Shown here: piece after piece, positions 43,556 to 50,987 of the stretch
Numbering within the stretch: the first letter of the stretch is position 1
Layout of the letters: each line of letters opens with the position of its first letter
Source of the DNA: Lachnospiraceae bacterium
GTDB taxonomy: Bacteria > Bacillota_A > Clostridia > Lachnospirales > Lachnospiraceae
NCBI GenBank assembly: GCA_004556565.1
Contig: SFGN01000031.1
Location: forward strand, 1-62,218
DNA: 62,218 bases
Direction of reading: 5' to 3'
Position numbers and translations under genes: made by a program
Notes under the pieces: generated by a model
Told to the model about the DNA's origin: nothing
The model's database searches: none
What the model saw: only the letters and a program-made list of their open reading frames with translations

Positions 43556-44602
43556 TTATTCCTCTATTCCTGCATTTTCATAATAAGTAGTATCTACGAT
43601 GTCTTCATACACCAGATTTTCATCAATTAATCCCTGCTCCTTTGCAAAATCCAATGTGGACTGCACTGGTGTTACAAGATACTCATCTGAAATTGAAATT
43701 TTACGACCGCGTGCAAGCAGGCTGACTCTGACGCTTTCCTCATCCGAACCGATAACTTCTGCTGCTATCTTCACCGTCTCATCCTCATTTTCATCAATCC
43801 ACTTTGCAGTTTTATCCAGTACTTTCAAAAATCTTGATGTGATTTCTGGATTTTCCTCCACAAAGGCTTTTCTACCGATAACTGGATTAACAACTAGTCC
43901 TGTTTCTTCATTTGTGGCAATTGTCTTTGCACCGGCTTTTTCTGCATCGCTTAATGTTCCACTATTAAATAATGCTGCATCAATATCGCCGGAAAGCAAC
44001 GCTGTCAGGGCATCTGCCTGTGAGAGATTTACAAGTTCAACTTGATCTGAGATATTGTATTTTTGTAATAACTGCAGTGTAATCATATGCTCCGCAGTTC
44101 CCGAAGCAACGCCAATCTTTTTCCCGCTCAGCTGATCCACGGATGTAATATCCGATTCTGAACCAACAACCAACCGAAAACCATCAGCAGTATAATTACC
44201 ACTTGCAAGAATTGTAATTTCATTTCCGCTATTATTTGCATTCACAACCGGAAAAATACCTACAATACTTAGATCCACATCACCGGCACCCATTGCTTCT
44301 ATAATTGCAGGTCCCATCTTTGCAAAAATTTCTGTTTTAACCGTAATATTATCCTTTCCAAATTCTTCTTCAAAAAACCCTTTCTGCTCAGCAACCTTGA
44401 ATAAGAAAAATGCAGCCTGATCACCAACACTAATAGTTATTTCTTTCGTGTCATCAGTTGTATCAGGTTTTTCTAACTCATCACTGCTTACAGTTTCCTC
44501 GTTGCTATCTTCGATTTCTGTTTTTTTTGTTGTACTTCCACATGCAGTAAATATAAAAGTAAACGTTAATACTGTTAATAATAGTGATATTATTCTTTTC
44601 AT
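43556..44602 (-). CDS. Sulfonate-type ABC substrate-binding lipoprotein (SsuA/TauA-like)
   Basis: 348 residues from ATG at 44602 (ribosome binding site AAAGGAGATAGGAAAG). Lipobox LLTVLTFTFIFTAC with lipidated Cys at about 19, an acidic linker, then a NMT1/SsuA periplasmic fold: SVGDQAAFFLFKVAEQKGFFEEE, GAGDVDLSIVGIFPVV, LSGKKIGVASGTAEHM, GDIDAALFNSGTLSD. First gene of the transport operon. The ligand pocket cannot be assigned; context suggests a sulfonate. Confidence 0.88.
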   Translation of the reverse strand: MKRIISLLLTVLTFTFIFTACGSTTKKTEIEDSNEETVSSDELEKPDTTDDTKEITISVGDQAAFFLFKVAEQKGFFEEEFGKDNITVKTEIFAKMGPAIIEAMGAGDVDLSIVGIFPVVNANNSGNEITILASGNYTADGFRLVVGSESDITSVDQLSGKKIGVASGTAEHMITLQLLQKYNISDQVELVNLSQADALTALLSGDIDAALFNSGTLSDAEKAGAKTIATNEETGLVVNPVIGRKAFVEENPEITSRFLKVLDKTAKWIDENEDETVKIAAEVIGSDEESVRVSLLARGRKISISDEYLVTPVQSTLDFAKEQGLIDENLVYEDIVDTTYYENAGIEE

Positions 44603-44679
44603 CTTTCCTATCTCCTTTATTTTCTCCTTTATTTTCAAAATCATGTCATTTATAATATAGTCTTTAAAATTACATCTTC

Positions 44680-44754
44680 CTATAATGCAAATAACTTGCA
44701 ACAGTTATAGAAAATCATTCTCATGCACTTTCCTAGATTTTTGATTTCTGACAT
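44680..44754 (-). CDS. Possible Cys-rich leader peptide upstream of the transporter operon
   Basis: A 24-codon frame MSEIKNLGKCMRMIFYNCCK plus four residues, with three Cys codons (two adjacent), placed 78 bases before the binding-protein start and behind GGAGGAGATAAATGCT. An overlapping ATG at 44759 gives an 8-codon frame (MLCQKSKI). No clear terminator/antiterminator pair was found, so attenuation is only a suggestion. Confidence 0.35.
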   Translation of the reverse strand: MSEIKNLGKCMRMIFYNCCKLFAL

Positions 44755-44791
44755 AGCATTTATCTCCTCCTTCGAACAACTTGATGATATT

Positions 44792-44848
44792 GTTATACCC
44801 TTTTTCCTATTTTCTCGCTATGGATTATAGGCTTCAGTTTTTCCATAG
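44792..44848 (-). promoter_or_regulatory. Transporter operon promoter with CTATGGA/TCCATAG dyad
   Basis: A -10 TATAAC (44792-44797) has no good -35. A perfect 7-bp dyad, CTATGGA (44818-44824) and TCCATAG (44842-44848), lies where an activator would bind. CCATAGGA recurs at the -35 of the trxB-like operon (52038-52045). Confidence 0.5.
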
Positions 44849-44928
44849 GAATTTAGATAAACATATTTCACTATCTCCTTTTCCTGTGCCACACCTGACC
44901 TCATTCGATAGAACACAAAATTTTCCAT

Positions 44929-44957
44929 AAAAAAAGATGCCCCAACAACAGGCACCT
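44929..44957 (-). terminator. Terminator after cysK
   Basis: On the minus strand GGTGCC and GGGCATC pair around TGTTGTTG, followed by TTTTTTT. Confidence 0.7.
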
Positions 44958-44998
44958 TGGTAGCTGCTACCGTGAACAAAGTTATAAATACATTCATA

Positions 44999-45039
44999 AT
45001 TAGTTGACAGTTTGTTTACGACAGGCGCTAACTTTATCC
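44999..45039. repeat. 41-bp repeat, copy at the cysK 3' end
   Basis: Relic of an ABC-ATPase 3' end: in the +1 frame it reads LDKVSACRKQTVN-stop, parallel to DKVSAYCK-stop of the ATPase at 40239. Confidence 0.7.
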
Positions 45040-45960
45040 AAAAACTCCCATGGACAGGTATCGTTCCCCGCTGTCCGGAAGTAATACGACGATCGTTTTT
45101 CCTTCATTCTCTGGTCTTTCTGCCAGCTTTGTTGCAGCATACAAAGCTGCTCCGGAGGACACGCCGCACAAAGCACCTTCTGTTCTCACCAGTTCCCGGC
45201 AGGTTTCATATGCATCCTCATCATCTACAGCTATTATCTCATCATAGACTTCTGTATCCAAAGTATCCGGGATAAACCCTGCACCGATTCCCTGAATCTT
45301 ATGCCGTCCCGGTATCCCATCAGACAAAACAGGGGAACATGCAGGCTCCACAGCAACAATCTTCACCGCCGGATTCTTTTCTTTCAGATACTTTCCGGTT
45401 CCTGTAATGGTTCCTCCGGTACCCACTCCTGCAACAAATATATCCACGTTTTCCCCGGTATCCTCCCAGATTTCAGGCCCTGTTGTATCGTAATGGGCCT
45501 GAGGGTTATATGGATTTGTAAACTGACTGGGAACAAAGCCGCCAATTTCTTCTGCCAGTTCATTTGCTTTCTTTATCGCACCCTTGGTTCCCTTGGAAGC
45601 AGGCGTCAGAACAATCTCTGCTCCATATGCAGACAGAAGCTTTCTTCTTTCCAGACTCATGGTCTCCGGCATGGTAATGATCAGGTGATATCCACGTGCT
45701 GCCGCCACGCAGGCCAGACCGATTCCCGTATTCCCGGAGGTTGGCTCAATGAGCACATCTCCCTTATGCAGAATCCCTGCTTTCTCTGCTTCATCAATCA
45801 TCCGCACCGCCACCCGGTCTTTCACAGATCCTGCCGGATTCATATATTCCAGTTTTGCAAGAATCTGTGCCTTACATCCATTTACAGCCATATAATTCTG
45901 AAGCTCCAACAGTGGAGTTCTTCCCACCATATCTGTAATTTTCTGATAGATTTTTGCCAT
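45034..45960 (-). CDS. cysK: Cysteine synthase (CysK/CysM type)
   Basis: 308-residue fold-type II PLP enzyme that makes cysteine from O-acetylserine (or O-phosphoserine) and sulfide or a protein thiocarboxylate. PLP lysine in NPAGSVKDRVAVRM (about 41-54), substrate loop PTSGNTGIGLA (about 72-82), PLP-phosphate GVGTGGTITGTG (about 176-187), C-terminal LPDSGERYLS. Last gene of the cluster that contains a JAMM protease and sulfur carrier, as CysM does with CysO and Mec+ in Mycobacterium; which sulfur donor it uses here is not known. Intact. Confidence 0.92.
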   Translation of the reverse strand: MAKIYQKITDMVGRTPLLELQNYMAVNGCKAQILAKLEYMNPAGSVKDRVAVRMIDEAEKAGILHKGDVLIEPTSGNTGIGLACVAAARGYHLIITMPETMSLERRKLLSAYGAEIVLTPASKGTKGAIKKANELAEEIGGFVPSQFTNPYNPQAHYDTTGPEIWEDTGENVDIFVAGVGTGGTITGTGKYLKEKNPAVKIVAVEPACSPVLSDGIPGRHKIQGIGAGFIPDTLDTEVYDEIIAVDDEDAYETCRELVRTEGALCGVSSGAALYAATKLAERPENEGKTIVVLLPDSGERYLSMGVFG

Positions 45961-46011
45961 AATATATCTGTCACCTCACTTCGATTCACAATATACAAAA
46001 GATTCCCTGAC

Positions 46012-47049
46012 CTAAATCTGAAATTCATACGTCTCCGGAATCCGATATTGAGATGGTGTCACACCATACTTTGCCTTAAACTTTTTTAAAAAGTATCCCA
46101 TGTCTTTATAATCCAGTGTTCCCGCTATGTCAATCACCTTCATTTTTGTATGCTTCAACAGGTATGCTGCCCGCTTCATTTTGACCGTATTCACGTAATC
46201 AACAAAATTCACCCTAATCTGAGCAGCAAGTACGGTACTCAGATAAGAACGGTTTATGTATAACTCTTCTGAAATTGTCTTCTGTTTTAAATCCTCTTCC
46301 GGTCTGTTTAAGATGTAAAGAAGGATCTCATCCAATCCCTCTCCATGGGCTGGATACAATTCAGAAAATTCGAGAAAGAATGCATAAAAATCTTCGATAT
46401 TTTTTTGTATGATTTCTTCATAATCAGCATAGTCTCCTCCCTGAGGCAGATAATCCTCGGCAAGGAAATAAAATTCCAGCCATTCATACCGTTCAAAAAG
46501 TTCGGTAATTACACTGTCAAGAATCCGTTTGAGATAAGCAAATGATTCTGACAAATCGATATATTCAGAAAGTGTAGTATAAAGAAGCTCATCCAGATAA
46601 TCTTTTATTGTGCCATCCACATGATCAAAATAGTTTAATAATTCCTCTTTTCTACAGATTTCTGCTGCTATTTTTCCATGCTCCGCATTCTCGATCTTGC
46701 TGAAAAGAGCGATAAAGTGACTGATTTCAAAAGGTGTTGCCAGATAATCATCCACCCCCAGCAGAAAACTTTTTCGCACCGTCTTAAAATCCGGATTTTG
46801 ACTGACGATGGCAACCGCTTTACAGAGTTTCTCCTTTTTTATGGTCCGCAGGAGTGCCAGCACATGATTTTCCGTAGTTGCTTCCAACAACACCAGATGG
46901 TATCGTATTTCCCTTAATTTCTCAATCAGTTTCTCAAAATCAGAAGTAACTTCACAGATTTCAAAGCCAGTAGAGTCTCCCCAGATTCGAAGTCTTTTCA
47001 ATTCCTGCAGGATCATACCACTTTTTGCAGCCACTAATACTGTGTACAT
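46012..47049 (-). CDS. AraC-type regulator with receiver-like N-terminal domain
   Basis: 345 residues. N-terminal ~115 residues resemble a response-regulator receiver (LVAAKSGMILQELKRL; VLLEATTEN where the phospho-Asp is expected; later GVDDYLATPFE), but the acceptor Asp is replaced by Glu, so it may not be phosphorylated. A middle helical region leads to a C-terminal AraC domain (about 250-340; KTISEELYINRSYLSTVLAAQ and IDIAGTLDYKDMGYFLKKFKAKYG). No kinase gene beside it. Inside the sulfur operon, between the JAMM gene and cysK; likely controls the cluster. Ribosome binding site GGAGAGGTGACGA. Confidence 0.82.
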   Translation of the reverse strand: MYTVLVAAKSGMILQELKRLRIWGDSTGFEICEVTSDFEKLIEKLREIRYHLVLLEATTENHVLALLRTIKKEKLCKAVAIVSQNPDFKTVRKSFLLGVDDYLATPFEISHFIALFSKIENAEHGKIAAEICRKEELLNYFDHVDGTIKDYLDELLYTTLSEYIDLSESFAYLKRILDSVITELFERYEWLEFYFLAEDYLPQGGDYADYEEIIQKNIEDFYAFFLEFSELYPAHGEGLDEILLYILNRPEEDLKQKTISEELYINRSYLSTVLAAQIRVNFVDYVNTVKMKRAAYLLKHTKMKVIDIAGTLDYKDMGYFLKKFKAKYGVTPSQYRIPETYEFQI

Positions 47050-47078
47050 TCGTCACCTCTCCTTTGGTTCATCCTTTT

Positions 47079-47495
47079 CTAATCACGTATTTCCAAGGTT
47101 TCTTTCTCTGACTCTCCGTTCTCTATATGGAACGAATGCAGTACCGGTTCCTCTTCCATAAGGGACAGGATCAAGTAACTGGCTTTCGAATCATAAGCAA
47201 GTCTCTTGTCCTCCTGGGATGGGCGTGAGGGAGATTCCGGGTGCGAATGCCAGTTTCCAATCGGTCTCAGCCCTCTGGTTCTCATATCCTTTACCGCCTG
47301 AAGCTGCTCTTTTGGATCCAATGTAAAATGCTCATTGGAGGCATCGGTATTGGTCAGATAATACACTTTCTCAATGACCCTTTCGTCCCCCTCATCACTT
47401 CCTGCGATCAAACCGCATGCTTCATTGGGCAGCTGTTCTCTGGAATGGAGAATCATTTCTTCCACATCCTGTTTTCTGATGATTATTTTTTTCAT
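47079..47495 (-). CDS. JAMM/Mov34 (M67) metallopeptidase, Mec+/HcyD-like
   Basis: 138 residues from ATG at 47495. Complete JAMM zinc site: upstream Glu in LPNEACGLIAG (about residue 25) and HSHPESPSRPSQED (His-x-His-x10-Asp, about 84-97). Members next to ThiS-like carriers trim the carrier's C-terminus or release the amino acid made on it (Mec+ cuts CysO-cysteine; HcyD and QbsD trim carriers). Here the carrier ends GGGC, needing removal of one residue. Starts within the 3' end of the E1 gene (overlap). Confidence 0.9.
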   Translation of the reverse strand: MKKIIIRKQDVEEMILHSREQLPNEACGLIAGSDEGDERVIEKVYYLTNTDASNEHFTLDPKEQLQAVKDMRTRGLRPIGNWHSHPESPSRPSQEDKRLAYDSKASYLILSLMEEEPVLHSFHIENGESEKETLEIRD

Positions 47496-47514
47496 ATTCT
47501 CACCATTTTCCACT

Positions 47515-48324
47515 TTATATCTTATCTTCACATACATTCAGTTCATAGTCAATAGGCTCCGTAATCGTCGGATGATCTCCGCAAACAGCACAGCCGTGAG
47601 CATCACTGGGAAGCTCAACTTTTCGAAACTCCATCGTCAATGCATCATAAGTCAGCAAATATCCGGTAAGGAGTTCTCCCTTTCCTATGATATATTTAAT
47701 CGCTTCCATTGCCTGAAGGCTGCCGATCACACCACCCATGGCACCGATCACACCGGCCTGTTTACAGGTAGGTACTGCATCTTTTGGCGGCGGATCCTTA
47801 AATACGCATCGATAGCATGGACCTTCTCCCGGTACATAAGTTATCAGCTGTCCCTTAAATCGAATGATTCCCGCATGAGAGAATGGCTTTTTCTCCAGAA
47901 CACAAGCATCATTGATCAAGAATTTTGCCGGGAAATTATCGGTTCCGTCAATGATAAAATCATACTCCCGGATCAGTTCCCGGATATTGGATGCATCCAC
48001 AAACATATGGTAAGTATTTACCTTCACATCCGGATTCATTTTTTGCATGGTTTCTTTCGCTGATTTTACCTTCGGTTTTCCCACATCCTCTGTAGAATGG
48101 ATGATCTGTCTCTGCAGATTGGAAAGATCCACATCATCCGCATCTACAATACCTATCGTTCCCACACCTGCCGCTGCAAGATACATGGCCGCAGGAGCAC
48201 CAAGACCGCCTGCACCGATAATCAGTACTTTCGCATTTAACAGCTTCTTCTGCCCTTTCGCTCCTACCTCTTTCAGAATAATGTGTCGGGAATAGCGTTC
48301 AATCTGTTCATCTGTCAGTGCCAT
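47515..48324 (-). CDS. MoeB/ThiF/HesA-family E1-like adenylyltransferase
   Basis: 269 residues. ATP-binding GAGGLGAPAAMYLA (about 38-51), Asp-Asn-Arg site VDADDVDLSNLQRQI, zinc cysteines CYRC (about 172-175) and CAVC (about 247-250), and a catalytic region PTCKQAGVIGAMGGVIGS. Adenylates the C-terminus of the adjacent sulfur carrier for thiocarboxylate formation. No rhodanese domain is fused. ATG touches the carrier stop codon. Intact. Confidence 0.93.
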   Translation of the reverse strand: MALTDEQIERYSRHIILKEVGAKGQKKLLNAKVLIIGAGGLGAPAAMYLAAAGVGTIGIVDADDVDLSNLQRQIIHSTEDVGKPKVKSAKETMQKMNPDVKVNTYHMFVDASNIRELIREYDFIIDGTDNFPAKFLINDACVLEKKPFSHAGIIRFKGQLITYVPGEGPCYRCVFKDPPPKDAVPTCKQAGVIGAMGGVIGSLQAMEAIKYIIGKGELLTGYLLTYDALTMEFRKVELPSDAHGCAVCGDHPTITEPIDYELNVCEDKI

Positions 48325-48531
48325 TTAGCATCCACCTCCCATAAAATAAAGGAATTCCACGTTATCTCCTTCTTTTAAAACAGTATCTGCTTTTTTGTCA
48401 GCATCAATAAATTCATCATTCACGGAAACCGTCACATAATCCGGCATTTCCACGTTTTCAAGTTCCATCAGTTCCAGTAAAGTCAGACCTTCCTTCACTT
48501 CTTTTCTATTTCCAACAACTGTAATATACAT
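48325..48531 (-). CDS. ThiS/MoaD/CysO-like sulfur carrier ending Gly-Gly-Gly-Cys
   Basis: 68-residue beta-grasp protein: MYITVVGNRKEVKEGLTLLE, then VSVNDEFI, and the tail GDNVEFLYFMGGGC. The usual ThiS/MoaD terminus is Gly-Gly; here one Cys follows, so processing by the JAMM protease two genes away would expose the diglycine. This is the pattern of HcyS and QbsE, carriers that need trimming (established for those families). Ribosome binding site GGAGTAAGAAG. In operon with E1 and protease. Confidence 0.9.
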   Translation of the reverse strand: MYITVVGNRKEVKEGLTLLELMELENVEMPDYVTVSVNDEFIDADKKADTVLKEGDNVEFLYFMGGGC

Positions 48532-48553
48532 CTTCTTACTCCTTTTTCTCTTG

Positions 48554-48868
48554 TTAAAAAGATTTCAGCCACTCGATCAGTTCCTGTGGCTTCTGTGACC
48601 CGGTTTTTCTCCCTGCTTCCTGTCCGCTTTTAAATACAATCAGGGTCGGTCTGGACAGAATCTCATAGTTTTCTGTAAGTTCGGTTTCATAATTCGTATT
48701 CACTTTATAGAAGTGAAATCTGTCCACCAGATGTTCTTCTGCCCGACTGAGAGCCGGTGCCAGTTTTTTGCAGGCAATGCAGGAATCCGAATAAAAATCC
48801 ACCAGTACAGGCAGTTCACTGTTCAGCACTTTTTCTTCAAACTCTTCTCTTCCAATTCTTTCTGCCAT
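48554..48868 (-). CDS. Thioredoxin-family protein with CIAC site
   Basis: 104-residue single thioredoxin domain. Active site SDSCIACKKLAP (about 28-39) has CIAC instead of CGPC; the cis-Pro lies in ILSRPTLIVF (about 70-79). Could reduce disulfides or persulfides in the sulfur pathway, with the thioredoxin reductase at the operon start. ATG abuts the TusA stop. Intact. Confidence 0.85.
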   Translation of the reverse strand: MAERIGREEFEEKVLNSELPVLVDFYSDSCIACKKLAPALSRAEEHLVDRFHFYKVNTNYETELTENYEILSRPTLIVFKSGQEAGRKTGSQKPQELIEWLKSF

Positions 48869-49117
48869 TTACGCTTCCTCCACCTTCTGCACATAAAGCG
48901 TATAAGTACCGTCTTCGTTATCAGTAAGTTTCAGGATCTTATGTCCTTCTTCCTTCATACTTCTGGGAACATTCTGCACCGGCTCCCCGTCATTCATACG
49001 AATGGCCAGCACTTCACCGTTCTCCAGTTCGTCTATAGTCACTTTTGCTTTCACAAATGTCATAGGACACACCTTATCCGTAATGTCCACCTGTTCATCA
49101 AATTTAATCTCACCCGT
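48869..49117 (-). CDS. TusA-family sulfur carrier, start codon mutated to ACG or GTG start used
   Basis: Sulfur-relay protein with the catalytic Cys in KVCPMTFVKAKV (CPxP-type helix; here CPMT). A clean GTG at 49090 has no ribosome binding site. Reading further upstream in frame, GEIKFDEQVDITDKVCP looks native and reaches ACG at 49115-49117, six bases after a perfect GGAGG (49124-49128). The native start was probably ATG there, overlapping the reductase stop. As it stands, translation may be poor. 73 aa from GTG or 82 from ACG. Confidence 0.75.
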   Translation of the reverse strand, partial: TGEIKFDEQVDITDKVCPMTFVKAKVTIDELENGEVLAIRMNDGEPVQNVPRSMKEEGHKILKLTDNEDGTYTLYVQKVEEA

Positions 49118-49730
49118 GGTATGCCTCCGTAATCACTTTTCTGAATTCTTCCTCTCCAATTCTCTGCAGCATCAGACGGAAACGCTCACCCGGTTTTGCA
49201 TTTTTTTCAAAATATCCAATGGCTGCATCTGCCACCCGGAACAAAGTCTCCTTATCCTTGATAATTGGCAGTAATGTCTCTCCCTGATAGATTTTATTTC
49301 CAAACAAACCTCCAAAAGAAACGAGATAGCCGCTTTCTCCTTCCCACGCATCCGTAGGACAGGATTTTACACAACGTCCGCAATGATTGCATTTTTCCCG
49401 GTCAATGACTACTTTGCCATCCTCCATCGTCAGGGCACTCTCCCTGCAGGCTTTCACACAGACACCAGGTTTTACACCGCCTTCTGCCAGCTTTTCCTTC
49501 ACCTCTTCAATATCCTCGAACCGGATAAATGGGATTTCAATTCCCTGTCTGGATGTCATATGTACATAGCCCTTTCCATATTTGTCGGCCACTTCCGACA
49601 CGGTACGGATATTTTCTGCCGACAGATTACCTCCTACCACCTGCAGACGAAGGGAAAAATACCCTTTTTGTTTCTGTCTCATAAACCCGCCTTTTTTTAA
49701 TGATGCATAATCTGGTTTTTTCTCTGCCAT
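49110..49730 (-). pseudogene. Sulfite/nitrite reductase-like protein with in-frame deletion of its core
   Basis: 206 residues, against about 290 in the family of small clostridial sirohaem reductases. The N-terminal ferredoxin-like half (YFSLRLQVVGGNLSAENIRT, SRQGIEIPFI) runs to KPGVC at residue 91 and then jumps into VKACRES of the ferredoxin domain. The region with the sirohaem and [4Fe-4S] cysteines is missing, as are the first cysteines of one ferredoxin cluster. A second cluster CNHCGRCVKSCP (about 114-125) and the C-terminal part are kept. The deletion joined two GTCTGTG-like sequences near 49460. Frame kept, enzyme almost surely inactive. Confidence 0.8.
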
Positions 49731-49745
49731 TGCTTTTCTTCTCCT

Positions 49746-50983
49746 TTACTGTTTTTCCATAGATGCAATTGCCTGTTCAAAATCCCCGATCAGGTCTTCC
49801 AAATCTTCGATTCCAACACTGACCCGTATCAGATCTTCATATACTCCTGCCTCTTCCTTCTGCTTCTGTGTACTGTGAAGGCTGATAGTTGATGCCGGAT
49901 GGATCACCAGCGTTTTGGTGTCCCCGATATTGGAGACCTTCAAAGCGATCTTCAAATGATCGATCAATGTAAATGATCTTTCCTTCGTTCCTGCACGCAT
50001 GGTAAAAATTGCCCCATATCCGTTTTTCAGCTGGTTTTTCGCTATTTCATTCCATGGGCTGCTTTCCAGACCTGGGAAATTCACGGATAATTCTGGGTAA
50101 TGTTCCTGTATCCAGGATGCCAGTCCCAACGCATTCTCACATTGCCGTTCCATACGGAGTCCCAAAGTCTCCAGGCCCATCAGATTTAAAAATGCATTTT
50201 GAGGGGAAAGACAGCACCAAAATTACGAAAAACGGTTGCCCTCATTCTGGATATATATGCCATGGGGCCATATTTCAGATACTCTCCGAGAATCGGATAT
50301 TTTTCTCTGGTCCATTTAAAATGACCGCTGTCTGTCAAAATTCCACTGATGGCACTGCTGTTTCCGTTAATATATTTGGAAGATGAATTTACCACGATAT
50401 CTGCTCCCAGTTCCAATGGACGGATCAAATAAGAAGTTGCCGTGGTATTATCAATGATCAGCGGCAATCCGTGGGCATGAGCCAGCTCCGCCAATCCTTT
50501 TATGTCTGTCACATCCAGGCCTGGATTTCCAATCGTTTCTGCAAAGATTAATTTCGTGTGTTCATTGATCACCTTCTCAAAAGCTTCCCAGTTATTGTTT
50601 TCTACAAAATGAGTACGGATTCCAAATGCTTCCAGATCCCGGAAAAGATCAATCGTTCCTCCGTAAAGGCTGGCACTTGTGACAATCTCATCCCCTGATT
50701 GAATGATATTCATAAATGCATTGGTGATAGCAGCCATGCCGGATGCACATGCAACCGATGCCATGCCTCCTTCCAGTTTTGTGATCCTCATTTCAAAAGC
50801 TGTCACTGTTGGATTTGACACCCTTGTATAACAATATCCCGGAGCTTTATTTTCAAATATCCCAGCCAGATCCTCTGCACTGTTCTGTTCAAAGGCACTG
50901 GATTGATAAACCGGCGGCAGGGTGGCACCATATTTTTCCAACTCTTTCTTTCCGGCATGAAGTACCTCCGTATGAAATCTCAT
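49746..50983 (-). pseudogene. O-acetylhomoserine sulfhydrylase (MetY-like), frameshifted
   Basis: PLP enzyme that adds sulfide (or carrier-bound sulfur) to O-acetylhomoserine. First part from ATG at 50983 (ribosome binding site AGAGGTAATGAT): VLHAGKKELEKYGATLPPVY, ACASGMAAI, ETIGNPGLDV, PLP lysine in NSSSKYINGN. It fails at about 50206-50212, where GTC TTT CCC should read as GTC, an extra base, then CTT TCC CCT; one base was lost. The second part continues MGLETLGLRMERQCENA to the stop at 49746 with normal C-terminal landmarks (SNIGDTKTLVIHPAST, RVSVGIEDLEDL). Restoring one base gives about 413 residues. Confidence 0.88.
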
Positions 50984-50987
50984 ATCA

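Noticed and set aside
44929..44985. GGTAGCAGCTACC and the following hairpin as a riboswitch or T-box
   Set aside because: No T-box GGTGG motif or known aptamer core; it is best read as the cysK terminator.
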